NCBI GenBank assembly: GCA_036435485.1
Contig: CM071598.1
Location: 102,980,501-103,044,500, forward strand
Direction: 5' to 3'
DNA length: 64,000 bases
Origin: Saposhnikovia divaricata
Taxonomy: Eukaryota > Streptophyta > Magnoliopsida > Apiales > Apiaceae
In this document: one piece after another, positions 44,615-57,153 of the stretch
Position numbering within the stretch: the first letter of the stretch is position 1
Layout of the letters: each line of letters opens with the position of its first letter
Made by a program: the position numbers and the translations under genes
The notes under the pieces: model-generated
Database searches by the model: none
What the model was told of the DNA's origin: nothing
What the model saw: only the letters and a program-made list of their open reading frames with translations

Positions 44615-45694
44615 AAAAAGGTGCATATTAATCAATATCAACAAAGAGATGAAATAACAATGCTTTATAAAAAGGAGAAAGCTATTCTGGAAGTTGTAGG
44701 CAAACAAATGGCAAGAATTACTGAACTTGAAACATAGGTCAGGGCTTGTTATAATTCTGTTAAAGTTTCAAAAGAGTTTTTTAACAATCAAGTTGTAGAA
44801 CGAACAACAGGTATAGGGTATGGTTACAATGAAGCTGTTGGATCATTGGGCATAAATTCCCCTAACCCTGTTAGTGCTAAAGAAAGGGGAATATCACATG
44901 TGCTCAAAAATGTTAAAGAACCTCTATTTAAAAAATCTGATGCTGGACCACCAGATATTCTTTCTATGGTTATCTAGGAAGAAATGAGAAATGAGGATAG
45001 TGCAAATGGCACAGTCTTTGTTAAGGATAAATCTGTTAAGAACGCTAATCCAAAGAATGTTTCATCCAAGAAAGATGTCACTGTCTTTGTTAAGGATAAA
45101 TCTGTTGAGGACACTAATACAACGAATGTTTCATCCAAGAAAGATGTACCTAAAGTGCCAGTCAAGGTTGTTGAAACAGCTAGTTCTTCTAAGACTGGAT
45201 TAGGTGGTAATAAGTTGAAGCAGAAAAATAACATGTCTAACATGAATACCATGCCTATCATTGATTCTAATCATAAAGCATGTGCTGTTGTTAATTGTAT
45301 GTCTTGTGCTTTTAACAATATGCGTACTTATTTTAATGGTAGTTATGCATGTGATAAACATACTGCTCCTCGACAGCATATGAACAGGAACAATAATGTT
45401 CGATCAAAGACTGCTTTTCCTCCTCAAGTTAGGAGAGAGACATTTGTACCTAAGACTAAACAAAGGGTTACCAAGAATGTTTACCAGGTCAAATGTCCAG
45501 TCAATGACACAAGTGTTATTGCTGCTAGAGAAACATGGATACCCAAGATAAAACAAAAGATTTTCAAATCTGTTTATAAGGTTAAATGTTTATTGACTAA
45601 AGATGTTAAAATTAAAAATGTTGTTTTGCCTGATAAAGGTCAATACTTTGAATCCGCAGGACCCAATCAAATTTGGGTCCCGAAGAAGGTTTAA
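44615..45694 (+). pseudogene. SIRE Gag-to-protease linker region, interrupted
   Basis: Same frame as gag, broken by TAG at 44735-44737 and 44975-44977, then open from 44984. Basic, repetitive: two near-identical copies of VFVKDKSV followed by NVSSKKDV, then RETFVPKTKQRV and RETWIPKIKQKI repeats, and the conserved WVPKKV just before the protease. A frameshift at about 45690 separates it from the protease/integrase frame. SIRE elements have this long spacer ahead of the protease. Confidence 0.8.
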
Positions 45695-48600
45695 TCCATT
45701 TGTCATTGCAGGGTATTGAACAGGTTGAACGAGTAACCTGGATCTTGGACAGTGGATGTTCAAGGCATATGACTGGAGACAGAACCCTGCTGACAAATGT
45801 GGTGGAGAAGGCCGGCCCACTAGTTACCTTTGGAGATAACAACAAAGGTAGAACTGATGGATATGGTAGACTTGAAGCTGGAAATGTTATCATTGAAGAA
45901 GTGTCCTTTGTAAAAGGACTTGAGCATAATTTGCTCAGCATCAGTCAATTCTGTGACAAGGGATTCGAAGTCTACTTTAACAAAAAGAATTGTCTGATTT
46001 CACACAAAAGAAGTGAACAACCATCTCTGATGGGTGTCAGAAAAGGAAACTTGTATGTAGCCAACATGAACACTAGAAGCACTGAAGAAATCAATTGCTT
46101 CTATTCTAAAGCATCCACAGATGAAAGCTGGCTATGGCACAAGAAACTTTCTCACCTGAATTTCAAAACAATGAATTATTTGGTTAAGAGGGAAATGGTG
46201 AGAGGTTTACCTCCTATGGAAATCACACAGGAAGGACTATGTGATGCCTGTCAAAAAGGCAAACTAAAAAGAGCAACTCACAGGAGCACTGATATATCTT
46301 CAATAACTGATCCTTTACAATTACTTCACATGGATCTATTTGGTCCAGTGAATGTGATGTCTATGTCAAAGAAAAGATATGCTCTTGTGATTGTTGATGA
46401 TTTTTCAAAGTACACATGGGTTTTGTTCCTGAATTCTAAAGATGAGACTCCACAACTGGTGACTGATCACATCAAGTTAATTGAGTTGGATTCCAAGTAT
46501 CCAGTGAGGGCTATAAGGTCAGACAATGGAACTGAATTCAAGAATGCAGTTCTGAATGACTTTTGTATTGAAAAAGGTATAACCAGACAATACTCAGCTC
46601 CAAGAACTCCTCAGAAAAATGGGGTAGTTGAAAGAAAGAATAGAACCTTGATTGAAGCTGCACGTACTATGTTAAGTGAATCAAGGCTTCCATTGTATTT
46701 TTAGGCTGAAGCTGTCAACACTGCTTGCTATACTCAGAATCGAACTCTTATCAACAAAGACTTGATGAAAACACCCTATGAAGCCATGAATGAAAAGAAA
46801 CCAACACTCAAATACTTTCATGTATTTGGAGCAAAATGCTTTGTACTTAAAGAAGAAGACGATCAAGGTGGAAAATTTGAAACCAAAGCACATGAAGCAA
46901 TTTTTGTTGGTTATGAAAGAAGAGCTTATAAGGTGTATTTGATTGAACATCAGAAGATGATGGAAAGTGTCAATGTAACATTTGATGACACTAAACTCCC
47001 TAGTATCCAAGATTCATCTAAAAAGCTATCTTTTGAAGATATGACAGATCTAGATTCAGATGATGATAGTCCACCTGATGTTTTTGCTGATGCTAATGAC
47101 AACAATGTCAATGATGAGTTCAATCAGAATAATGGTGGTGAAAATAATGATAATATTGAAAACACCACTCATACTTCTGAACACTCATCTAATCATCCTG
47201 ACAACAACTCAGGGGGAGTTAGTGAAGGATCAACAAGTCATACTCAACAACACAATACAAATCAAGGGGAATCACCAAGAACTAATCTACCCAGACAAAC
47301 TGTTTGGAATAGAACTCATCCTTTTGAGTTAATTATTGGTGACCCGAATGTTGGAGTAAAGACTAGAAGAGCTTATCACAATCAATGCAATTATTCAGGT
47401 TTTCTATCTGAAATGGAACCTAAGAAAACTGAAGAAGCTCTTTCTGATCCTGATTGGGTGATTGCTATGCAAGATGAACTCAATCAATTCAAATAACAAG
47501 AAGTATGGAAGCTGGTACCCAGACCTTCAAATAGAACAGTGGTTGGCACTAGATGGGTATTCAGAAACAAACTTGATGAAGATGGCACAGTCACAAGAAA
47601 TAAAGCAAGACTGGTAGCAAAGGGTTATTCACAAGCTGAAGGCATTGACTATGATGAAACCTATGCTCCAGTGGCAAGACTCAAGGCCAATAGAATATTC
47701 TTGGTAGTCGCAGCATTCTCAAACTTTAATGTTTATCAAATGGATGTAAAGAGTGCTTTTCTAAATGGTAAGCTGGATGAAGAGGTCTATGTAGAACAGC
47801 CCCCTAGCTTTGAAGATCCAGATCTTTTGGACTATGTCTACTTCCTTTTCAAGGCTATCTATGGCCTCAAGCAAGCACCAAGAAAATGGTATGACACCCA
47901 TTCTGAATTTTTACTTGAAAATGGCTTTGTTAGAGGTGTCATAGACAAAACTCTCTTCACTAAGAAACATAAAAATGATACAATACTAGTCCAAGTCTAT
48001 GTGGACGATATAATATTTGGGTCTACTAATGATCTTTTGTGCAAGAAATTTGCTAAGTTAATGCAGGGTAAATTTGAAATGAGCATGATGGGAGAATTGA
48101 AATTCGTTCTTGGATTGCAAATTAGTCAAAGTACAGATGGAATATTTATCTGTCAATCCAAGTATATCAAAGAGCTCCTCAAGAAATATCAAATGGAGGA
48201 CTCATCTTCAGCTAAGACACCATCATCCACAACTGTCAAGTTTGGAGCTTGTGAAAATTCTGCCAAGGTAGATGTCACAAGTTACAGAGGTATGATAGGC
48301 TCATTACTTTACCTTACTGCAAGTAGACCAGATATTATGTATGCTACATGCTTGTGTGCAAGGTTCCAAGCGGATCCTAGAGATGTTCATCTCATTGCTG
48401 TAAAACGAACCTTAAGATATCTTAAGGGTACGCCTAATTTAGGTATCTGGTACCCTAAAGAATCTGGTTTTAATCTTGTTGGATACACAGATTCAGATTA
48501 TGCAGGAATTGTTGTAGATAGAAAAAGCACCTCTGGGAGTTGTCAATTCCTAGGTGGTAGGCTAGTTTCCTGGTACAGCAAGAAACAACAAACAGTTTCC

Positions 48601-48947
48601 AACTCAATAGCTGAAGCTGAATACATAGTTGCTGGAAGCTGCTGTGCTCAAATCTTGTGGATTAGGAATCAGCTGAAAGACTATGGTTTTGTATTAACAA
48701 AAATTCCAATTTTGTGTGATAATACAAGTGCCATAGCAATCTCCAACAATCCTGTGCAGCATTCGAGGACCAAGCACATAGACATCAGGTATCATTTTAT
48801 AAGAGAGCATGTCATGAATGGTTCCCTGAAATTGTTATTGTACCCACAGAAGAACAAACAACAGATATTTTTACTAAGTCTCTTGATGAATCCACATTCA
48901 CCAAAATTGTTGGTGAATTGGGTATGTTGAACAGTCCTAGTAATTAA
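45673..48947 (+). pseudogene. SIRE Pol: protease, integrase, RT, RNase H, with stops
   Basis: One frame broken by TAG at 46702-46704 (where a Trp is expected: LPLYF, stop, AEAVNT) and by TAA at 47494-47496, plus a frameshift at about 48830 just before the C-terminus. Protease WILDSGCSRHMTG lies near 45740. The integrase HHCC finger (WLWHKKLSHLNFKTMNYL ... CDACQKGK) lies at 46130-46260 and its catalytic residues fall in LHMDLFGP, RSDNGTEF and NGVVERKNR. RT starts near 47450 (VGTRWVFRNKLDEDG), with the active site YVDDIIFGS at 47998. RNase H shows YTDSDYAG near 48487 and EAEYIVAGSCCAQ near 48615. A variable acidic Asn-rich linker separates integrase from RT. All domains remain recognisable and the lesions are few. 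Confidence 0.93.
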
Positions 48948-50313
48948 ACTTGTTAATATCTGAGGTTTATTCTTTAATAATTTGCAAGTGATTTTGTTAT
49001 TATTTTTAAATTTTAATCACTTGCATAATTATTTTATCAACTTTTTATTGCTTGTTATTGCTAAAAATCTTTGTCAACATTTTTATAATAAATTCTTTAT
49101 TACTTCTTGTCTTTTGAAATATTTGTGATATTTTAATGAATCATATTCTCTCTTTAAATAATTTTCTATTAGAAAGTTATTTATTAGAAAATATTTAGAT
49201 TCATTAATTTGTTATAAATGTTCTTGTAAATATATTTAATATTTTATTAAATATTTTGTAGTGTTTGTCCTTTTGTTATTTATATTTGTTGTCGTAAAAA
49301 GGTTAATCCATGTGTTTGCTAAATATTTATTTATAGTAATTTTAGTAATAATTGAGAGTGTATGTTAATTGGATTAATTCTGTACATAAATTCGTATGTT
49401 ATTAGTATTTGTATTATGTAAAGACAATAGTCAAGACAATCCTTTGATTGTCTTAGTAATTGTATATTTGTTTTTCAAATTTTACCAGATTTTATAAATA
49501 TGTTTGCTAGTATAGAAACGAATCGATTGTCTTGTTAGTGTTTTTATAGTATCAAGAAAATCGCCAAGACAATCCACAGATTGTCTTGGCAGGTTATTTA
49601 GTAAATAATAAAATATTTTTCATTTTATTTGTTTTGTTTTATTTTGTTTTGCTCAAGAAATGATTGTCTTGATAGTTTTTAAACTACCACGGCAAGACAA
49701 TCACTTGATTGTCTTGGAGTATCATTTCAGTATTTAAAAATAATAAAAAAAAATATTTATTTATGTTATTTTTTAAATTTATCAGTATAGTAAACGATTG
49801 TCTTGATAGTTTTTGAACTACCAAGACAATCGGCAAGACAATCAACCGATTGTCTTGTAGTGTTAAATTTGTACTTAAACAAAAAAAGAGAGGAGAAAGC
49901 AGTACCAAGACAATCAACACATCAGTTTTCTCTCTCGTGTATTTACACAGAGCACAGCAAACATATATACACGATACACACAAACTGTTAAACGAAACTC
50001 TATTCGATTTTCTTCAACAAAACTGAAATCTGAGACCGGATTTAAGTAGATCGTTCAATTTCCTGTTTATTGAACCGAATATCTACGAATTTCGTTAAGT
50101 TTTTGAAAATCAATTTTTTCAAAAATTTCAATCGGGGTTTCACTGTTTTGAGAGTTTGAAATTTTTTCTTTGAAATCTAAAAATAGATTGAAACTCCCAA
50201 TGTTTGGAAGATCATTTTTCTGACAACTTTGAATTAATTCAAATTTTTAATTAATTTTAATTAATTAATAATTCTGAAAATTTTCGAATTGTTTTAACCT
50301 TCCCAAAATTGAA
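48948..50313 (+). other. Non-coding region between pol and the envelope-position ORF
   Basis: AT-rich spacer of about 1.4 kb. Its second half holds an array of palindromes built from the decamer GATTGTCTTG (see 49432-49857). Nothing coding is seen. In soybean SIRE1 the envelope-like frame follows pol directly; here it does not. Confidence 0.75.
49432..49857 (+). repeat. Palindrome array CAAGACAATC-N4-GATTGTCTTG
   Basis: Palindromes with 10-bp arms and a 4-base centre occur at 49432-49455 (last base differs), 49565-49588 (arms extend to 12 bp), 49693-49716 and 49834-49857. The centre differs each time (CTTT, CACA, ACTT, AACC) while the arms are conserved. Single arms also occur at about 49524, 49663, 49797, 49822 and 49913. 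The same decamer fills part of both LTRs. Confidence 0.92.
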
Positions 50314-50334
50314 GTGTGTTTTTGTGTTAAAAAA

Positions 50335-53300
50335 ATGGCTGATAATTTTGAGATAATGAAGCATAATTTGGTTGGGTATTTTAATCCGAACGATTGTCCC
50401 TATGATCGATTTAAGCCTTGGATACGGTTTCTAAATGATGATTCAATTATCCGAACTGCTATTTCGATGGAAGCCCCAATTAAAATAGGACCACTGAGAT
50501 TGATTTGCACAGAAACTGTGGTGTCTGAAGATTTGACCTCATTTTCTTTTGACTTTGATGGAACACACCACATTGTGACAGAATCAACCCTTACTACTGT
50601 ATTGGGCCTTCCGGTGGATAATTTTGATCCATTTCCAACCAGTGAACAACTCTATCAATTTTTCAGTGATATTAATTATCGTGGAGTAATTGATATGAAC
50701 AATTTGAGCAAGAAGAACCTGGTTCAACAATGGGATGCATTTTTCGACACGATCTCCAAGGTATTTGCTAATACAGCCAGAGGTAACTTTCATTTACTTA
50801 CCTCTATGTTACAAACTATTGGTTATGCTGTTGCTAACAACCGTAGAATCAATATTGGTAATTTACTTTGGAATACTATTGTTGGTAGAATTTTTAAGGC
50901 CAGAAGGGATTTTGATGCGGGTAATAAAGTTTTATGTTATTATCCTAGATTCTTAACTTTGATATTTAATCATCTTGTTCCTGTTAGTCAACAAGCAATC
51001 TTTAGGAATGACAACCCTATGGTAACAGGCAGGCAAACCAAGAAAATATTCACTAGCCTGGATACACATAGAAAATTACCAAAAGTGCCAGTGTATGTTA
51101 CACCATACTTGTCTACCTTCATAGATTTACCTGTCATTCCTCGACTTGTAAATGCACCTGAACCTGAAAATGTACCTGTCCCGTAACTTCAACCTCAAAT
51201 GGAACAATCCATTCCTTCAGGTACATCTACTGCATCAACGAAGCAGGTATTGCCTTCTATCTCTCAAACTGTTTCTGGAGCCCAAGTGGCTGATAGGTCA
51301 GACCAAGAGTTTGTAGAACCACAACAACCTCTATCCCAGGTCTTAGAGCCAAACACTGTGTCTACTCAAATCTCTAAACCTAAATCCAGAACCAAACAGT
51401 TAGGTAAAAAGGCTGTTAGAAGAAGTGATAACTTGAGTGATCCCACAGCTCTGCCTCCACCAAAGAAGAGAAGAAACCTACTACTTGAGGCATCTGTTAG
51501 CCCATCCATTTCCTCCCAAAAGGACTTGGACATTGAAATGGCCGATGAACTGTTACTAATTTCATCCTCTCAACAAGATGAAATTATTGAAATTCGCCAA
51601 AGGGCCGTGGCACCTTGTACAGAGTCAAGCACACCTCTATTACTCACAAAGGGGGAATTACCTTAGAATCCGATGTTGTTAAGGACACTGAGCAAGGAGT
51701 GCACGATAGAATTGTTACTGAGACAGTGCCTACCATTGTTACGGTAGAAGAGCCTTCACAGGCTTCAGAGGGAAATCTTGACTCTCTGCCATTTATAATA
51801 GAGTCATCATCTCCCCTCCCAGGAGGAACATTCCTGGCTCCCTCAAGGGATTCCTCACTCGCAGATTTATCTGGAGAAAGTGAAGGGCAACTTTGTCATC
51901 CTATCACTAAAGAAATTCAGTTATCAAATCCAGATGAATTAATAGAGATGACTAAGGATTGGGAAATGCGAACTCCCATTGCACCACCATTGACCTCTCC
52001 AAAAGAGGCTAGGGTTATTTCTATTGCGGGTACAGCTCAAGGAAAGGAGCTAGTGTTGAGTGATGTGAGGACCACCTTAAATATGAGTGAAACACATGCA
52101 CGAAAGGAGAGTGACATATCCTTGAGTGAACATCAGGTGAGCACACACACTAACACAAACACTTTGTCTCTTATGGCTCAAATAAAAGATCTGCAAAAGA
52201 AATTGATGGAAACTGAGGCTGAAAAACAATTTTTCAAAGCACAAGTGGATGAACGGTCTTCTTCTTCCACCTCTATGAACAATCAGCTCATGATTATTCG
52301 TGACGATGTTCAGAACATAAAGACCACACTCACTCCAGCAATCAATACATTGATGCACTCCAACTCTCAGGCATCTACAAAAAGGTCAGATATTCTAAAT
52401 GCTATTGACAGACTCTCTAATAGGGTGGATGAACTTCAAGTGGAAATGCATGTAACTGCTCAATCATATTCAACAACCTTTGCCAAGCTTGAAGAAAAAT
52501 ATGATTATATGTTTGAAGGACTTGATCATCTATACAACATTGTTAAACCTACTAATCATATCACACCAGAACAAAGAGCATATTTTGAAGACTATGATGG
52601 TGATAATGAGGGGATAATGATGAAAATAGAGAACTTGACAGTCAAAGAAAGTCTGTAGAGGATTCCTCAACTAAGGGGGAGAAGTCTGGAGGAGAGAAGT
52701 CTGGAGGAGCGGGAGGAAGTAAGTCTGGAGGTCAGTGAACTCAGGGGAGGCATAAGGAGAAGTCTACAAAGGGAAAAGAAAAAGCTCATGATCAGGATGT
52801 ATCAGATTTTGATTTCGATCTAAAGAATAATAATTTTGAGGTACAGCAATTAAATGACATTGAAGAAGATCTTTCAAACTGGCAAGACGATCCTGAATTT
52901 GAGAAGGAACTTCAAGAGGAGAAAGCTGATCGTCAGATGAGACAAGCTAAGCTTGAGAAGACAAGACAGGTAGTGGATAAAAGATTGAAGCTGAAGCAAG
53001 CTGAAGATGCAGAGAAATAAAAGCTACATGCAATCAGTGTACAAGAAAGGAAAAGAGATATTCAGTTGAAGATTGGTCCAAAGTGGGAGAAAGCAAGAGA
53101 AATTTTTGATTCTATTCAAAACACTGCTAATGATGATGAACGTTTTCTCCAACTACTTCAACAGTTTCAAGAGACCAATCCAAATTACTTGCAATATATG
53201 GATGCATTGATGCTGGAAATCTCGAGGATAGTAGTTGGGTTTGACAGATGTGCAGATCAGTTGATAATTCAGATTGACTCTCGTACAATGGGTTCTCTCT

Positions 53301-53859
53301 ATGTGTCACTTCAAATCTTTCAACAGAGAAGCTTGATTGAACTGTGGATTATGTCTCTAAAGGTAAAAAGGTTTTCTGAACTGAATATTTTACTTCATGA
53401 AAGACTTTTGGAGTTTGCTCAAAGGAATAGTCCACAAGTTATTCAAACTCCACATCATGTTAAGTTTCTAAAGGGTAATACACTACATTCTTGCTTCCTT
53501 GATTCTAAGTCGATGAAATTATATACTGCATCTCATCTGGTCTGGTTAGAACATATGCTGAGGACTACAGGATTCGAAATAAAGAAAGTATCTTTGTTGC
53601 TGACATTATTCGATTATATGCTTTAACTGGATTTGAAAAGAAATATTACATGCTTCGGAATCGGCTATGGGGCAACCTTGGACTTTTGCCTAAGAAACCT
53701 AAAGGCCTTGTGTCAGATTATGAACCTGTACTTGACAAAGATTTGATCAAAACCTTGGATGATCAAGAACGATTTGACACAGAGAATATCAGAAGATTTC
53801 TAGAACAAGAAGATGAAATTGAAGCTGGAGAGATAAGGGAGGAAGATACTTCTAAGTGA
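50335..53859 (+). pseudogene. Envelope-position ORF of the SIRE element, decayed
   Basis: Best start is MADNFEIMKHN at 50335. The first part (to a TAA at 51184-51186) has a globular region of about 270 residues with conserved-looking blocks (YDRFKPWIRFLNDDSI, TTVLGLPVDNFDPFP, LTSMLQTIGYAVANNRRINI). It is followed by a Ser/Thr/Pro-rich, low-complexity region (51199-51666, same frame), a frameshift near 51650, a coiled-coil region (LMAQIKDLQKKLMETEAEKQ, near 52170), another shift near 52650, a Gly/Ser/Lys patch and charged helical sequence to 53626, a shift near 53565, and a Lys/Glu-rich end at 53859. SIRE/Maximus elements carry such an extra ORF where retroviruses have env; no viral fusion function has been shown for them. 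I see no signal peptide or clear membrane segment in the first part. Confidence 0.8.
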
Positions 53860-54103
53860 AGATCAGCTCTACATGTGATATCTTTAGGGCTTAGATAGGA
53901 CAAGATAGAAAATTGTATTATATGATCAGTCTAGAGGATCATCTATCTTGTATTTATCTTTTATGTTTGAATCTGGACAATGTTAAATATAAACCAGAAC
54001 CTTTCTTTTATTTACTTTGTATTTAAAGTTTTATCTTTTACTAAGTTAAGTTGAGTTAGTTAAGTAATCCTCTAGGTATTTGCTTGTTATCTTCTAACAA
54101 ACA

Positions 54104-54116
54104 AATAGGGGGAGAT
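54104..54116 (+). other. Polypurine tract of SIRE
   Basis: AATAGGGGGAGAT immediately before the 3' LTR (TGAAAGG). Confidence 0.9.
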
Positions 54117-55640
54117 TGAAAGGCATATGACACAGCCTATTTGTAGTTCGAGGACTCAACTCAACTTAAGCTTAGATTGTAATAAGTAAATAACTTTAAC
54201 TGTCACAGGAATCTCAGAAGATACTATCTGTCAGAAGAAAAACCGTAAAGTCAATCTATAGTTTTGATGTTTTACACTGGAAGAAACTCAGATTCCTGAT
54301 CAAGCCTCAGTATAGCATCAAAGAAGTGGATTTATTTCTAAGACAGAGATTTCTAGAGTGACAGGTTCAGACAGAATACAGTGGAGTACAAGAAGGAGAA
54401 AGAGATTAGAAGAAAAAATGAATCACATTTTTAATGTGAAAATTAAAGGACGGTCATTGAAGTTAGTCGTTCATGAACCAGACCGTGCATGGAACGTCAA
54501 CAAAATATTCAGTGGTATTCCTTTATTACTTTCAGTGATTCAGAAAAGAATTAAGACAATTCAAGGATATATAATTATTCTTCTTTAATTAATTTAAATC
54601 AAGTAGTCAATTTAATTAATAAATTAATTCATCAAGAATTAATTCATTAATTAAATTAATTATTAAATTAATCAAATCTGAATAATTATTATTTAAGTAA
54701 GTTTAAATTGAAATGATTATTTATTAATCAGTTTAATTTAAAACTGAAAAAAATGAACTAGCAAGACAATGTCAGATTGTCTTGCCGATTGTCTTGAAGA
54801 AGAAATCAGTAAAGCAAGACAATCTCTGATTGTCTTGCCGATTGTCTTGGTAATGATTAATTCTAAACAGCTTTAAAAAAGAAGAATAAAAATCTGATTT
54901 GATTGTCTTGACGATTGTCTTGACAGTTCAAATCAGATTGTCTTGATAATGATCAAAAAGAAAAAGCTTCAGACAGAATGATAATTATTGATAAAGCAAG
55001 ACAAAGATCTCAGATTTTGATTGTCTTACCGATTGTCTTGGAAGAACCTGATTGTCTTGCCGATTGTATTGCCTTTTGTCTTGGCAGTACAAAATTGATT
55101 GTCTTAGAAGAACAGATTGTATTGCCTATTGTCTTGACAGTTATAATTGAAGACAAAGAGGCAGTAGACAATATATATGAAGACACAGACGACACAAGAC
55201 AGACAGACAAGTATATTACATTCAACAAAGGCAATTTACTCTCTTCTCTCTCATCAAGAACACAACCTGCAGGAGCAGAAAAATTCATAGAAAATCAAGT
55301 TCATCTTATTTTTAATATCTAATCCGATAGAACTTGTTTACTTGATACTCTTGTACTATTAGCGAGTTTTTACTCCTAATCTATATCTTGATTTTTATTA
55401 ACAAATCTAGAAAAATTCATGTCGAATTTTCTAATTTGTTTTTATTAACTAGATATAAATTATGTACTGTATTTGTAACAAACCCCTCAAGTTAATATAA
55501 TTTTATATTCAACTTGAATTTTGTTTCATTTAATTCCGCTCAAATTTGTCAAAATATAAATTAAATTATCCGGACAAATTTCGATTAAACAGTACTGTTT
55601 GTATTCAACCCCCCCTTCTACAAACATATTGGACCTAACA
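54117..55640 (+). repeat. 3' LTR of the SIRE element
   Basis: 1,524 bp; about 99 percent identical to the 5' LTR by eye. It has one extra 10-bp decamer arm near 54818 that the 5' LTR lacks, so the repeat array is still changing. TSD CTCAC follows. Confidence 0.93.
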
Positions 55641-57108
55641 CTCACTTTGCGTTAGTCTCTACTTCTTTGTACGTTGGTCTCTAATCGACTATACGCCTAT
55701 CTTTCCTCCATAATTTCATCCGTCTCAATATCAATATACTTGTCAACTCCGATAAATATCCTCGTTCTTGAAATTCCATTTACACGCATAATGACTTCTT
55801 ACCGGCTTCCTACTTTCACCTATAATAAGGTAAAGTAATATTTTAGTATACTATAATCCTCAATCGTCGAACTTTATTCTACCCAAACGGTTCCTATTAC
55901 GCGTTAACAATTAATACTTATACACACATTGATTATACTAAATATATTCACCAAGTAATTTCACATAATCAAGTAATCACTTAAGCACTTAGCAATTAGA
56001 ACATGCAATTCATGTGTGTCACTTAAACACTTAACACATAATATCATCTTGACTTATAATCAACTTATAGGCTTATACTATAGACTTTACGACTTATAAT
56101 TCCAATAAAAATCGGGCAGAGTTTCCTTTATAAACTAGACTATCCCGTCGGAACATAACCGACTCAAATCACAATAAAACCAATCCGATGGATTACAAAT
56201 CCACCTACTAGCCCAGATATAATCTACTTATAATTAATACCGTACTTATATTTAACCATTTCACCATTACGACCAATCTCAAATATCTTACAAATAGACT
56301 ATCAAAGATAAAATCTGAACCGATCAGTTCCAAATAATCCCCCTTTACTACATAAGGATGACTTCAAATGAAAAAAATACAGAACATGAAACTTGAAGAC
56401 AATTCCGAGACCTTTCCAGAATGGTAAGGCTCATAAATTTTGAATAAGTACTCAATTAACTATGACTTTTCAAAGTTTAAGGATCATAATCCCGAAGTCA
56501 ATATAGCTAGTTACATAAACTATAGAAAAACTCATACTTGAATGCAAAATCTCAGAAAACTTAAAGAACAAAAGTTGTAGATAATTAAATTATCTTTCCA
56601 GAGAATCTAGAATCACAACATTCCGATCAATAATGAATCAATTATGAATTTTTCAATATCTCAGAATTTGTAAATCACGTAATTCAACTTAAAATTAAAT
56701 AATACATACATGCAACCAATAATTCGAACTAATTGACACTTACTATGACTAAACATTGTAGCACAGCTGACCAACCACCACCACCGTCCGGTCCTTGCCG
56801 GAAAAACCATAACCGCCGGTGGGGTTTCATCCCAAGCTCAAAAACAATTCTCCAAATCACACCCAATTCAATTTCTATCCATAATCTATCTTACACAATC
56901 ATTTAAACATCAAATTAACAACTAAATAACCTTGCATGCAACTACCCGAATGTATACATACAACCACATGCATATATATAAGTGTCAAATGAAACTAGAG
57001 TCAACAAGGGGCAATAATCCAGGTTTGGATCAAAGAATTGACAAGAATTTGACCTTGCATGTATAGGAGAGAGAGTGCAGAGGTTGAGAGAGATAATAGA
57101 GAGAGAGA

Positions 57109-57153
<45 letters not shown>

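Larger units (their letters stand above)
41644..55640 (+). mobile_element. Ty1/copia SIRE/Maximus (Sirevirus) element, 13,997 bp
   Basis: LTRs at 41644-43157 and 54117-55640 run TGAAAGG...CCTAACA, with a tRNA-Met primer site, a polypurine tract and a perfect 5-bp duplication CTCAC (41639-41643 and 55641-55645). Gene order is gag, protease, integrase, RT, RNase H, so it is copia. The long Gag, the great length and an extra gene after pol place it in the SIRE/Maximus lineage. LTRs differ at about 16 positions plus a 10-bp indel. Despite this youth, gag-pol and the extra ORF carry many stops and frameshifts. Confidence 0.95.

Noticed and set aside
49432..49857. CRISPR-like spaced palindromic repeats
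   Set aside because: Repeat arms are 10 bp, spacing is irregular, there are no unique spacers of equal length, and it lies inside a plant retrotransposon.
50335..53859. Calling the third SIRE ORF a true viral envelope gene
   Set aside because: No signal peptide, cleavage site or clear membrane anchor seen; only the position matches env. Described as envelope-position ORF instead.
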